A DNA stretch of 16,510 bases from Chersky-840 sp035532735 (lineage in GTDB: Bacteria > Actinomycetota > Acidimicrobiia > Acidimicrobiales > UBA8190): the NCBI GenBank assembly GCA_035532735.1, contig DATKQM010000026.1, positions 1 through 16,510 on the forward strand, written 5' to 3'. The notes under the pieces are model-generated. The model saw only the letters and a program-made list of their open reading frames with translations. It was not told where the DNA came from and made no database searches. Made by a program: the position numbers and the translations under genes. Of the stretch, positions 5,143 through 13,190 are shown piece after piece; position 1 is the first letter of the stretch; each line of letters opens with the position of its first letter.

Positions 5143-7620
5143 ATGGGGCGGCCCTACGACGTGCAGGAAGTCGAGCTCAAGTGGCAGGAGCGCTGGGCTG
5201 ACAGTCACCTCTACGAGGTCGACGCCGATGACCAGCGCCCCGCGCAGTACGTCCTGTGCATGTATCCCTATCCGAGCGGGTCCGCCCACCAGGGCCACGT
5301 TCGCAACTACACCTTCGGCGACCTCTTCGTCCGGCACCGGACCATGCAGGGCTACGCCGTGCTCTCGCCTTTCGGCTTCGACTCGTTCGGGCTTCCGGCC
5401 GAGAACGCCGCCATACGGACCGGCGAGCATCCCCGAACCTTCACCGATGCCCGGATCGCCGAGCTCAAGGCGAGTGTGAAGCGACTGGGCGCCGTCTACG
5501 ACTGGCGTCGGGAGATTCGCAGCCACGACCCCGCCTACATCCGGTGGAACCAGGTCATCTTCTTGCGTTTGCTCGAGGCCGGCCTGGCGTACCGGGCCCT
5601 GGCACCTGTGAATTGGTGCCCGGGCTGCCAGACAGTGTTGGCGAACGAGCAGGTGCTGGCGGACGGGACCTGTGAGCGATCGGGCGACGTCGTCATCCAG
5701 CGCGAGCTCGAACAATGGTTCTTCCGCACCACCGCCTACGTCGACGAATTGCTCGACGCCCTCGACGAGCTCGAATGGCCTGAGCGGGTCAAGACCATGC
5801 AGCGCAATTGGATCGGACGGTCCCAGGGCGTCGAGTTCGAGCTGCAGGTCGTGGGACGCGAGTCCGAGGGTCTGGCGCTGAGCGTTTTCACCACGCGGCC
5901 GGACACGAGCTTCGGGATGACCTATGCCGTCGTGGCCCCCGAACATCCCTTGGTCGACGTGCTCACCACCGCCGAGCAACGGGCCGAGGTCGAGAGCCTG
6001 CGGGCTTCTTCGGAGGGCAAGAGCGAGCTCGATCGGACTTCGGAGCACGGCGCCGATGTCCTGGCCAAGCGAGGTGCCTTCACCGGCGGCCACGTAGTCA
6101 ATCCCTTCAACGGGAAGTCAATCCCGGTCTTCGTGGCTGACTACGTCCTCATGCGGTACGGCACCGGCGCGATCATGGCCGTCCCGGCCGAGGACGAGAG
6201 GGACTGGGATTTCGCCCAGGCCCACAAACTTCCCATCGTCCGGACCACACGGGCCCCCGACGGATTCGACGACGGGGCATGGACCGGTGACGGGGAGAAG
6301 ATCAACTCGGACTTTCTCAACGGGTTGGACGTCGGTGCCGCCAAAGAACGCGCCATCGCTTGGCTCGAGGAAATGGGAATCGGCCGCCGCACCGTCAACT
6401 ACCGCCTCCGCGACTGGTTGGTGTCGCGCCAGCGCTATTGGGGATGCCCCATCCCCGTCGTCTTCTGCCCGGTCGACGGTGTCGTGGGGGTGCCTGAGGA
6501 CCAACTCCCCGTCCTCGCGCCCGACGATGTGGAGTTCCTTCCGACGGGTGAGTCTCCCCTCAAGCGCCATCCCGGCTTCCTCCATGTGACATGTCCCAGG
6601 TGTGGCGGGCCCGCCGAGCGCGAGACCGACACCATGGACACGTTCGTCGACTCGTCGTGGTACTTCCTCCGCTTTTGCGATCCCTGGTCGAACGACCGGC
6701 CCTTCGACCCCGAGAAGGCCCGGCACTTCATGCCGGTCGACCAGTACATCGGCGGCATCGAACACGCCATCCTTCACCTTCTCTACGCGCGCTTCTATAC
6801 CAGGGCGCTGATCGACGTGGGGCTTGCCCCCGGTGTGGGGCGCGAGCCCTTCAAACGGCTGTTCACCCAGGGCATGATCCGGATGGACGGGAAGAAGATG
6901 TCGAAGTCGAGGGGGAATCTCGTCACACCGGCGCGTTACTTCGACACCGTGGGCGCCGACGCACTGCGCCTGTTCCATCTCTTCGCCGGACCCCCGGGGG
7001 ACAACATGGACTGGACCGACCAGACCGAGAACGTCATCGACGGGTGCGGCCGATTCCTCGACCGGGTGTGGCGACTCACGGTCGAGACGCCGACAGGGAG
7101 CCGTGACGGCGACCCGGGGCCCGAAGACATGGTGATCACGCGGGCGACGCACCAGCTCATCGCCAAGGTGAGTGACTACCTGGAGCGTTGGTCGTTCAAC
7201 ACCTCGGTGGCGGCCTGCATGGAGTTCTCCCATCTCCTCCAGCGCTACCAACATGATTCGCCCCAGGGGCCCCATCGGGACACGAACGATTTCGCCGCCG
7301 ACACGCTCCTCTTGTTGCTTGCTCCCCTTGTGCCCCATGTCGCCGCCGAGGCGTGGGAACGGCGCCACGGGGAAGGGGCCATGGTCCACGCCGAGTCCTG
7401 GCCGTCGTTCGACAAGGGCCTGGCTCGCTCGGAAAGCGTGACGATGGTGGTCCAGGTCAACGGCAAGGTGCGTGACCGGATCGAAGTATCCCCCGACATC
7501 ACCGAGGAGTCCGCCGTGGCGCTCGCCGCCGCGTCGGAGCGTGTGGCCGGAGCCCTCGGCGGGGTCGAGCCCGCCCGAGTGGTCGCCCGGCCGCCCCGGC
7601 TCGTGAACTTCGTCACCTGA
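5143..7620 (+). CDS. leuS: Leucyl-tRNA synthetase
   Basis: The product is 825 aa, normal for a bacterial LeuRS. It charges tRNA-Leu with leucine in the cytoplasm. The class I signature HQGH is at residues 49-52 within PYPSGSAHQGHVRNY, and KMSKS is at 585-589. The editing domain in between shows the threonine-rich TTRPDT segment and the GTGAIMAVPAEDERDWDFA block that removes mischarged amino acids. DTMDTFVDSSWYFLRF and the C-terminal anticodon-binding region with VQVNGKVRDRI complete the enzyme. The first zinc-binding segment reads CPGC then CERS, where many homologues have CERC, so one ligand may be missing. ATG 5143 begins the conserved N-terminus and follows a leaderless-type -10 box. It is convergent with the oxidoreductase gene downstream. 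Confidence 0.98.
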   Translation: MGRPYDVQEVELKWQERWADSHLYEVDADDQRPAQYVLCMYPYPSGSAHQGHVRNYTFGDLFVRHRTMQGYAVLSPFGFDSFGLPAENAAIRTGEHPRTFTDARIAELKASVKRLGAVYDWRREIRSHDPAYIRWNQVIFLRLLEAGLAYRALAPVNWCPGCQTVLANEQVLADGTCERSGDVVIQRELEQWFFRTTAYVDELLDALDELEWPERVKTMQRNWIGRSQGVEFELQVVGRESEGLALSVFTTRPDTSFGMTYAVVAPEHPLVDVLTTAEQRAEVESLRASSEGKSELDRTSEHGADVLAKRGAFTGGHVVNPFNGKSIPVFVADYVLMRYGTGAIMAVPAEDERDWDFAQAHKLPIVRTTRAPDGFDDGAWTGDGEKINSDFLNGLDVGAAKERAIAWLEEMGIGRRTVNYRLRDWLVSRQRYWGCPIPVVFCPVDGVVGVPEDQLPVLAPDDVEFLPTGESPLKRHPGFLHVTCPRCGGPAERETDTMDTFVDSSWYFLRFCDPWSNDRPFDPEKARHFMPVDQYIGGIEHAILHLLYARFYTRALIDVGLAPGVGREPFKRLFTQGMIRMDGKKMSKSRGNLVTPARYFDTVGADALRLFHLFAGPPGDNMDWTDQTENVIDGCGRFLDRVWRLTVETPTGSRDGDPGPEDMVITRATHQLIAKVSDYLERWSFNTSVAACMEFSHLLQRYQHDSPQGPHRDTNDFAADTLLLLLAPLVPHVAAEAWERRHGEGAMVHAESWPSFDKGLARSESVTMVVQVNGKVRDRIEVSPDITEESAVALAAASERVAGALGGVEPARVVARPPRLVNFVT

Positions 7621-7635
7621 TCCGACGGCTCGCGA

Positions 7636-7654
7636 CGCGGGCGCGACGCCCGTG
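7636..7654. terminator. Hairpin between convergent leuS and oxidoreductase genes
   Basis: The stem CGCGGGC/GCCCGTG (7636-7642 with 7648-7654, one G-U pair) with a 5-nt loop sits in the 52-bp gap between two convergent stops. No T tract follows on either strand, so it may be a non-canonical bidirectional terminator. Confidence 0.4.
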
Positions 7655-7672
7655 GACCAAGGCCGAAGGTGA

Positions 7673-8683
7673 CTACGCGGCCCTGAACCCGGCCAGCAGC
7701 TCCTGGATCTTGTCTCGGTCCATCCGGTATGGGGCGTAGAAGCTCACGCGGGTGACCATGTCGCCGTAACGCTCGACGACCTTTGCCGGGACCTCGCCGA
7801 TGTCCCCGGTCACGGCGAAGGCGTCGAGCATGTCGGGCGGGATGAGGTCCGCCATCTTGACCCACTCACCTCTCTTCGAAAGCGTGTTGAGTTCGCTGAA
7901 GAGATCGCCCCACCCATGGAGATCGAGCACGGGCCGGTAGGCGGGCGTCGACGAATAGAACGCCAGCTGCTGCTTGACGGCCTGGGTGGCGACTTGCATC
8001 TCAGCCTCGTTGGTCCCAGTGACCATCATGGCCGGGTAGGAGATCTCGAAGCCGTCCCGAGTCCGACCGGCTCGGGCCAACCCTCGATCCAAGGCCGGAA
8101 GAGTCACCTCACGCATGTATCTCGCCGTCGTGAAACCGTGGGCGAGGAGACCGTCGGCGACCTCGCCGGCGACCTCGGTCATCAGCTGGCCGACGGCGGC
8201 GAGAAAGACCTTGGGAACGCCGTACTGATTGGGGCCGGGGTTGAAGAAGGGCGTCATCAACGTGTGCTTGTAGAAGTCTCCGCGGAAGGAGAGCTTGGTG
8301 CCATCGTTCCACGCCGACCAAATCGCCCGCATGGCGGTGATGAACTCGCGCATGCGCGGGGCGGGGTGGGACCACGGCATGGAGTAGCGCTTCTCGATGT
8401 GGGGTTTGATCTGCGAACCCAATCCCAGCATGAACCGACCTTTGGAAAACGCCTGGAGGTCGTTCGCTACCACCGCCGTGCTCATGGGGTTACGGGCGAA
8501 GGCCACGGCGATCCCCGTGCCGAGCTCGATGCGCTCGGTGTGCTCAGCGGCGAGCAGCAGGGGGAGGAACGGGTCATGGCCCGCTTCTGCGCACCACAGC
8601 CCGTCGAAGCCGTCCGCCTCGGCACGTTGCGCGGTCTTGACCGCGTCGCTCGGATCGAACCCGATGCCCCCGTCGACTTGCAT
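7673..8683 (-). CDS. LLM-class F420-type oxidoreductase
   Basis: The product is 336 aa from ATG 8683. The frame is open further upstream, but the extra 47 residues lack family character, and a TATGGT -10 box sits 6 nt before ATG 8683. The (beta/alpha)8 luciferase-like fold is shown by FDGLWCAEAGHDPFLPLLLAAEHTERIELGTGIAVAF at the N-terminus (AEAGHDPF, then RIELGTGIAVAFARNP) and by GRFMLGLGSQIKPHIEKRY. The C-terminal part (DGLLAHGFTTARYM) is typical of the actinobacterial group annotated as F420-dependent oxidoreductases. The substrate is unknown, and F420 use is inferred from family membership and not from a diagnostic motif. It is convergent with leuS and divergent from the small membrane-protein gene. 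Confidence 0.88.
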   Translation of the reverse strand: MQVDGGIGFDPSDAVKTAQRAEADGFDGLWCAEAGHDPFLPLLLAAEHTERIELGTGIAVAFARNPMSTAVVANDLQAFSKGRFMLGLGSQIKPHIEKRYSMPWSHPAPRMREFITAMRAIWSAWNDGTKLSFRGDFYKHTLMTPFFNPGPNQYGVPKVFLAAVGQLMTEVAGEVADGLLAHGFTTARYMREVTLPALDRGLARAGRTRDGFEISYPAMMVTGTNEAEMQVATQAVKQQLAFYSSTPAYRPVLDLHGWGDLFSELNTLSKRGEWVKMADLIPPDMLDAFAVTGDIGEVPAKVVERYGDMVTRVSFYAPYRMDRDKIQELLAGFRAA

Positions 8684-8689
8684 CGGCGC

Positions 8690-8695
8690 ACCATA
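8690..8695 (-). promoter_or_regulatory. -10 box of the oxidoreductase gene (leaderless arrangement)
   Basis: TATGGT on the minus strand is followed by 6 nt and then ATG 8683. There is no purine-rich ribosome site, which supports this start over the longer frame. Confidence 0.55.
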
Positions 8696-8772
8696 TCCGA
8701 AGGACCAGAACTCGAGCAGATCCACCCAGGGCGGTGACCTGGGCATCCGTAAGCAAAAAGGCTCGAAAAGCG

Positions 8773-8802
8773 TTGCAGTTCCCGCCTCCGACGGCCGACA
8801 AT
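8773..8802 (+). promoter_or_regulatory. Promoter of the DUF1707-like gene
   Basis: The -35 is TTGCAG (8773-8778) and the -10 is GACAAT (8797-8802) with an 18-bp spacer; ATG 8809 follows 6 nt later. This is one of the few places in the window where both hexamers are visible. Confidence 0.5.
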
Positions 8803-8808
8803 TGTGAG

Positions 8809-9306
8809 ATGGACGACGACGCATCCTCGTTCAGTGACGAATTCCACGGACCGGCCCGACGCCGAGAGGTCGACCCGGGACTCGAGATGCGCGAACCGTA
8901 TCTCGAACGGGTTCTCGCCGATTTCGAGGCAGGACAGCTCGAGGCCTATGAGTACACCCGTCGGGTGCTCGCCATCAACGCCGCGGGCTCGACCGAAGAG
9001 ATGAGCGCCATCGTCAACGCGCCCCCTGTCGGAACCGACGGCTCTGACGGCTCTGACGGCTCTCACGCCGCCGATGGCACTCTCTCGCCCGGGCTCGACC
9101 CCGTGGATCTGGCCCGACTCCGAGCGACACGGCTGGCGGAGTCTCGGAGTCCCAATGCGCGCTACGTCACCTTGGCGGTCGTCTTCGTCTTGTTCGCGGT
9201 GCTCATCGGCATCGGGATGTGGCTGGCGACCCACATCCACGGATCGGCTCTGTCGCCGCTGCTCCACCGACACATCGTCGCCCGCCCCATTTCCTGGTGG
9301 GGTTGA
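8809..9306 (+). CDS. Single-pass membrane protein with DUF1707-like N-terminus
   Basis: The product is 165 aa. Residues about 25-70 (REPYLERVLADFEAGQLEAYEYTRRVLAIN, shown here as YLERVLADFEAGQL and EYTRRVLAIN) resemble the DUF1707/SHOCT-type short domain common in Actinobacteria, whose function is unknown. A Gly-Ser-Asp linker follows, encoded by three perfect 9-bp repeats. Residues 119-141 (YVTLAVVFVLFAVLIGIGMW) form one clear transmembrane helix, leaving a short tail of about 24 residues. There is no signal peptide, so the N-terminal domain is probably cytoplasmic. The start is set by the promoter just upstream. Its neighbours give no functional clue. Confidence 0.75.
   Translation: MDDDASSFSDEFHGPARRREVDPGLEMREPYLERVLADFEAGQLEAYEYTRRVLAINAAGSTEEMSAIVNAPPVGTDGSDGSDGSHAADGTLSPGLDPVDLARLRATRLAESRSPNARYVTLAVVFVLFAVLIGIGMWLATHIHGSALSPLLHRHIVARPISWWG
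9037..9063 (+). repeat. Three tandem 9-bp repeats in the linker
   Basis: GACGGCTCT is repeated three times exactly (9037-9045, 9046-9054, 9055-9063), giving the protein repeat DGS. This is a slippage-prone, in-frame array that can change linker length without breaking the gene. Confidence 0.9.
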
Positions 9307-9327
9307 CGGGGCACGACCCCTGGTCGC

Positions 9328-10491
9328 TCAGCGCGCCCCCGGGAGCTCGATCCAGCTCCTGTCGAGATCGGAGACCGACGGGCACCCCATGAGGATGAGC
9401 GTGCGCACCATCTCGGTCCGGAGGATCTCCAGGACCTGTCGCACGCCTGCTTCTCCGCTCGTGGCCAGCCCGTAGAGATACGGGCGTCCGATCATCACCG
9501 CGTCGGCCCCGACGGCCAAGGCCTTCACGACGTCGCTTCCCCTTCGGACGCCGCTGTCGAGCACGACCGCAGCCGTGGCACCGACGGCGTCGACGATCGA
9601 GGGAAGCACCCGCAACGTGGCCGGTGCTCCATCGAGCTGGCGGCCTCCGTGGTTGGACACGATGACGCTGTCGCAGCCGGACTCGACGGCGCGACGGGCG
9701 TCGTCGGCGCACAGGACACCCTTCACCGCCAGGGGACCGGTCCACTGTCGTCGAATGGCGACGACGTCATCCCAGGAGAACGGCGATGCTCCCATGGCCA
9801 CGAGCCGTGCCGTGGGCGAGGCCGGGGCGGCTGTCTCGGTCGGCGCGGTGGCGTCGGATCGGGCCCGGACGGCGGCCCGGGCCATGCCGGCGAGCCACCG
9901 CGGTCGGAGCGCGACCTGCGCGGCCAGTCGACTCGCGCTGGCCGGCGCGAAACGGAACGGTTGGGTCACCCCGTGGCGGACGTCGCGTTCGCGATGTCCG
10001 AGAGCCGGCGTGTCGAGGGTGACCACCAGTCCGTCATAACCGGCCACCTGGGCGCGCCCCACGAGCTCTTCGCTCTGTTCGGGTCCCCCCGGTGCATACA
10101 GCTGGAACCATTTGGGCCCCGGCGCGGCGGTCGCGAACTCCTCGATTGACGATCCGGCGACGGTGCTGAGCACCGACACGGTTCCGGCCGCCGCCGCGGC
10201 ACGAGCGATGCCGGGCGCGCCGTCGGGATGCATGAACCGCACGAGGCCGCATGGAGCGAGGAGGATCGGCAGCGACAGGGGAGTGCCCAGCAGGGTCGTG
10301 GAGACCGGCGGGTCACCGGTGGCGTTGGCCATGCGGGGACGAAAAGTGACCTCGGAGAAGGCCCGTCGGTTCTCCTCCATCGTGACTTCGTCGTCGGCGC
10401 CGCCGTCGATGTAGTCGAACAGGGCCCGGGGGATGGCCCGGGAGGCGCGCCGTCGGGCCTCTCCGACGCTGTAGATCCGTGACGCGTCCAC
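9328..10491 (-). CDS. FMN-dependent alpha-hydroxy-acid oxidase/dehydrogenase
   Basis: The product is 387 aa from GTG 10491, chosen because a Shine-Dalgarno GGGAGGT (10497-10503) lies 5 nt upstream and the family N-terminus starts here; the longer open frame overlaps the divergent lipoprotein gene. It is a TIM-barrel flavoenzyme of the glycolate oxidase, lactate oxidase and L-lactate dehydrogenase family. Family residues are in place: Y27 in FDYIDGGADDE, Y132 in FQLY, D160 in TLDTP, R169, K257 in AVKGV, and the catalytic H281 and R284 in HGGRQLD. The phosphate-binding DSGVRRGSDVVKALAVGAD and GRPYLYGL follow. It oxidises a 2-hydroxy acid to the 2-oxo acid; the substrate and electron acceptor cannot be read from sequence. 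It is less like the mycofactocin enzyme MftD than generic family members. Confidence 0.92.
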   Translation of the reverse strand: MDASRIYSVGEARRRASRAIPRALFDYIDGGADDEVTMEENRRAFSEVTFRPRMANATGDPPVSTTLLGTPLSLPILLAPCGLVRFMHPDGAPGIARAAAAAGTVSVLSTVAGSSIEEFATAAPGPKWFQLYAPGGPEQSEELVGRAQVAGYDGLVVTLDTPALGHRERDVRHGVTQPFRFAPASASRLAAQVALRPRWLAGMARAAVRARSDATAPTETAAPASPTARLVAMGASPFSWDDVVAIRRQWTGPLAVKGVLCADDARRAVESGCDSVIVSNHGGRQLDGAPATLRVLPSIVDAVGATAAVVLDSGVRRGSDVVKALAVGADAVMIGRPYLYGLATSGEAGVRQVLEILRTEMVRTLILMGCPSVSDLDRSWIELPGAR

Positions 10492-10496
10492 CGCCC

Positions 10497-10503
10497 ACCT
10501 CCC
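10497..10503 (-). promoter_or_regulatory. Ribosome binding site that sets the hydroxy-acid oxidase start
   Basis: GGGAGGT on the minus strand lies 5 nt before GTG 10491. In a region where most starts lack such a site, it decides between the short and the long reading frame. Confidence 0.65.
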
Positions 10504-10545
10504 ATTCGCTCCCGCACCAGGGTGCGACACCCTTCGCCTGGTGGG

Positions 10546-10551
10546 TAGTCT
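10546..10551 (+). promoter_or_regulatory. -10 box of the FKBP lipoprotein gene (leaderless arrangement)
   Basis: TAGTCT is followed by 7 nt and then GTG 10559. The box lies inside the longer frame that begins at 10541, which argues against that earlier start. Confidence 0.5.
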
Positions 10552-10558
10552 GCCCGCC

Positions 10559-11095
10559 GTGCGCCGATTCGTTCTTCCCTCGGTAGTCGTGGCCGGCCTC
10601 GTACTCGCAGCATGTGGGTCGAGCAACCCGGCATCGTCATCCACGACGGGCTCGACGACGAGCTCGACGACGGGCGCGACCAGTCCGATCGCCGCCGCCA
10701 ACCCACCCACGGTGTTGAACCCCACCGAGGTGAAGACCGCACCGGTCATCGGTCCCGGTACCTCACCCCCGCCCACCAGCCTCGAGACCAAGGACCTGGT
10801 CGTGGGCACCGGGGCGACGGCAACAGCGGCGAACACCGTCCAAGTGCAATACGCGGGGGCCAACTACACCGACGGCAAGGACTTCGACTCGAGCTGGTCG
10901 CGCGGGCAGGCGGCGTCGTTCCCGCTCAACGGGGTGGTTCCTGGCTTCGCTCAGGGCATCGAGGGCATGAAGGTCGGTGGTCGGCGCGAGATCGTGATCC
11001 CTCCGTCACTTGGCTACGGCGCGATGGGCAGCGCCCCCGCAGTCGCTCCCAACGAGACCCTCGTGTTCGTCGTCGACCTCTTGGCCATCCAGTAG
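10559..11095 (+). CDS. FKBP-type peptidyl-prolyl isomerase, exported lipoprotein
   Basis: The product is 178 aa from GTG 10559. This start gives a textbook lipoprotein signal, MRRF then a hydrophobic core and lipobox LAAC with Cys19, so the mature protein is membrane-anchored outside the cytoplasm. Residues 20-72 are a Ser/Thr/Pro-rich spacer. Residues about 73-178 are one FKBP domain: VQVQYAG, DFDSSWSRG, FPLNGVVPGFAQGIEGM, GGRREIVIPPSLGYG and LVFVVDLLAI match the family's active-site and core strands. It should speed cis-trans isomerisation of prolines in exported proteins. It is divergent from the hydroxy-acid oxidase gene and convergent with the PAC2 gene. Confidence 0.94.
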   Translation: MRRFVLPSVVVAGLVLAACGSSNPASSSTTGSTTSSTTGATSPIAAANPPTVLNPTEVKTAPVIGPGTSPPPTSLETKDLVVGTGATATAANTVQVQYAGANYTDGKDFDSSWSRGQAASFPLNGVVPGFAQGIEGMKVGGRREIVIPPSLGYGAMGSAPAVAPNETLVFVVDLLAIQ

Positions 11096-11153
11096 CGGTC
11101 GCAGATCGACGCTCAGTGGCCGACGCCGTCGTCGAGCGCGTGCCGGCGCTGAT

Positions 11154-12047
11154 TCACCCGTCGTCGGGCGGACTGCCGTCGCTGCGCTCGTCGCGTAGAT
11201 AGCGCTCGAGCTCAGCCGCCAGCTCGTCGCCCGTCGGCAACGTGCCCACGTCGAGAGGGTTGCCCTCGGCCGCGTCGACGGTGCGTTCGAGTTGCCGGAC
11301 CATCGACGTATGCTCGGCACTCTTGGCGATGAGGTCGTCGACCTGTTGGAGCGAGGCATCGGCCGCGGTGTGCAGGTCCGTCGAGTCCACCGAGAGATCG
11401 CCGATCGTGGCCAGACCGTCGAGCAGGGCTGCACTGGCGGATGGGAATGCCATCCCCGACACATAGTGCGGGACGCGGGCCCACAACCCGACCGTCGGGA
11501 TGCCGGCGTCGCCGAAGGCGAGCTCGAGTGCGCCCCACACCCCTGAGGGCACATCGATCTCCCCTTGGACGATCCCGACCCGTTCCACGAGCTCGGCGGA
11601 CTCTCTCGGGGCGGTCGCGGCCAGTCGAACGGGCCGGGTGTGGGGTGCCGGAGCCGGGAAGGCCCCCAACCCCACGACCAGCCGGACACCGAGCTGGCGG
11701 GCCAAGGTCACGACCGAGGTGACGAACGAGGGCCAACGGAAATCCGGTTCGGGGCCGACCAGGTAACAGATGTCGGCGCCGAGTCGGTCCGTTCCTGCCC
11801 GCATCTGGATGACCGGCCACGTCAGACCCTCGTTGACCCCGTGGGAGATGTGCACCACCGGTCGCCGGGCGCGTTGGTCGATGAGCGCTTCACCGTCGAA
11901 GGTGGCGACGAGCTCGGTCGAGTCGGCCGAGAGCAAGGCGGTGATGGCGCCGTCGGCACCGAGTCCCGCGTCCACCCAACCGTCGAGCGCGACCACAAGC
12001 ACAGGACGGTCGAAGCTTCGTTCGCCGTGACGCTCGTAGAGGGTCAC
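11154..12047 (-). CDS. PAC2-family protein
   Basis: The product is 297 aa from GTG 12047, which lies 16 bp after the stop of the upstream phosphotransferase gene; the open frame further upstream runs antisense-like through that gene's end. The PAC2 fold (proteasome assembly chaperone-like) is suggested by RPVLVVALDGWVDAGLG near the N-terminus, the central DICYLVGPEPDFRWP, GVRLVVGLGAFPAPAPHTRP, and GVWGALELAFGDAGIPTVGLWARVPHYV (given here as ELAFGDAGIPTVGLW). The C-terminal 60 residues are charged and helical. Actinobacterial PAC2 proteins are often linked to proteasome or peptide biology, but no proteasome gene is near and I assign no specific role. It is probably cotranscribed with the gene upstream. 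Confidence 0.85.
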   Translation of the reverse strand: MTLYERHGERSFDRPVLVVALDGWVDAGLGADGAITALLSADSTELVATFDGEALIDQRARRPVVHISHGVNEGLTWPVIQMRAGTDRLGADICYLVGPEPDFRWPSFVTSVVTLARQLGVRLVVGLGAFPAPAPHTRPVRLAATAPRESAELVERVGIVQGEIDVPSGVWGALELAFGDAGIPTVGLWARVPHYVSGMAFPSASAALLDGLATIGDLSVDSTDLHTAADASLQQVDDLIAKSAEHTSMVRQLERTVDAAEGNPLDVGTLPTGDELAAELERYLRDERSDGSPPDDG

Positions 12048-12063
12048 CGGGGGCGGCCGTCGC

Positions 12064-13122
12064 TCACGAGGCGTCCAGTGCGGCGAGAGCCATCTCCGCC
12101 AGCCTGACCACACTGTGGCCGAAGTCGTCCACGCTGGAGCGATCTCCGGCCGCGGCGCCACCCACGTAGCGCGCATAGACACCTTGAATGATGCAGGCCA
12201 GCTTCCAGTAGCCGAACGCGACGTAGAAGTCGAGGTGTTGGAGGTCGCGACCCGACGTCGCCGCGTAGCGTGCCCGCATCTCCGCCTTGCTCGGAAAGCC
12301 CGGCACGGTGGTGGGTGTGACGCCCAACAGCGCCGCCTCGTCGCCGGGGTCGGTCCAGTACACCATCAGGAGCCCGACGTCGGCGAGGGGGTCACCGAGG
12401 GTGCAGATCTCCCAGTCGAGGACGGCGCGAACATCTCCGTCGGGGCCGAGGACGGTGTTGTCGAGTCGGTAGTCGCCGTGGACGATCGAGGTCCCCACTT
12501 GGGCGGGGACTCGAGCCGACAGTCGGTCGTGGACGGCCCCCACGATCGTGGCGGTGTCGAGCCCGTCGACCTGTGAGTTGCGGAACTGTTCGTACCACCG
12601 GCGCAACTGACGTTCGATGTATCTGTCTCGCTTGGCGAAGTCGCCGAGCCCGACGGCGTCGACATCCACGGCGTGCAGGGCGGCCAAGGTATCGGCCAGG
12701 GACTCGCCGGCGCGCCTTCGCGCCTTGTCGTCGAGATCGTGTTGGGCGGAACGTGCGTCGCGAATGATGTGGCCCTCGACGAATTCCATGACGTAGAAGG
12801 GCTGTCGGTTCACCTCTGGGTCCTCGCACAGCCCATATGTCTTGGGAACGGGGACGGCCGTCGGCCCCACGGCGGTGATGACGCGATGCTCACGGGCCAT
12901 GTCGTGCGCGGTGGGAAGGACGTGGCTCAGGGGCGGACGACGCAGGGCGTAGACATTCCCCCTGGCGTCGCCGACCCTGTAGGTGAGGTTGGAGCGCCCT
13001 CCGGCGATGAGTTCGAACGACAGCGGGGGCGTGGTACCGGGCACGTGCGACGCGAACCACGTCGTCACCCGCTCGGCGTCGATGCCCTCGACGCCGCCGT
13101 CGACGAGGTCGGCAGTCGTCAT
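12064..13122 (-). CDS. Phosphotransferase (APH fold), ACAD10/FadE36-like
   Basis: The product is 352 aa from ATG 13122, which follows a TAGCGT box by 7 nt; an upstream TTG in the same frame is less likely. It has the aminoglycoside-phosphotransferase kinase fold: a nucleotide loop GGRSNLTYRV (41-50), YALRRPP, the hinge YVMEFVEG, the catalytic HGDYRLDN (215-222) and the metal-binding LDWEICTLGDP (from 235). This pattern belongs to the acyl-CoA-dehydrogenase-associated kinases (ACAD10/11 N-terminal domain type), thought to phosphorylate hydroxylated acyl substrates, rather than to antibiotic-resistance enzymes. No acyl-CoA dehydrogenase gene is adjacent. It is the first gene of a two-gene unit with PAC2 and divergent from the thioredoxin-like gene. 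Confidence 0.9.
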   Translation of the reverse strand: MTTADLVDGGVEGIDAERVTTWFASHVPGTTPPLSFELIAGGRSNLTYRVGDARGNVYALRRPPLSHVLPTAHDMAREHRVITAVGPTAVPVPKTYGLCEDPEVNRQPFYVMEFVEGHIIRDARSAQHDLDDKARRRAGESLADTLAALHAVDVDAVGLGDFAKRDRYIERQLRRWYEQFRNSQVDGLDTATIVGAVHDRLSARVPAQVGTSIVHGDYRLDNTVLGPDGDVRAVLDWEICTLGDPLADVGLLMVYWTDPGDEAALLGVTPTTVPGFPSKAEMRARYAATSGRDLQHLDFYVAFGYWKLACIIQGVYARYVGGAAAGDRSSVDDFGHSVVRLAEMALAALDAS

Positions 13123-13129
13123 GGGAGGA

Positions 13130-13135
13130 ACGCTA
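13130..13135 (-). promoter_or_regulatory. -10 box of the phosphotransferase-PAC2 unit (leaderless arrangement)
   Basis: TAGCGT on the minus strand is followed by 7 nt and then ATG 13122. It lies 42 bp from the divergent -10 box of the thioredoxin-like gene, so the two promoters share a compact control region. Confidence 0.55.
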
Positions 13136-13177
13136 CCTGTCGCGCCCAACCCGGCCTGGGCCGCGAGGTTCGCCCGG

Positions 13178-13183
13178 TAACGT
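13178..13183 (+). promoter_or_regulatory. -10 box of the thioredoxin-like gene (leaderless arrangement)
   Basis: TAACGT is followed by 7 nt and then GTG 13191. No ribosome site is present between them. Confidence 0.55.
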
Positions 13184-13190
13184 CTCCGAT

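Noticed and set aside
4840..7389. Long minus-strand open frames opposite leuS
   Set aside because: leuS is unmistakable on the plus strand, and these frames mirror its codon pattern.
12064..13122. Aminoglycoside-resistance kinase
   Set aside because: The motif pattern matches the acyl-CoA-dehydrogenase-associated kinase group, and the gene sits in ordinary chromosomal context.
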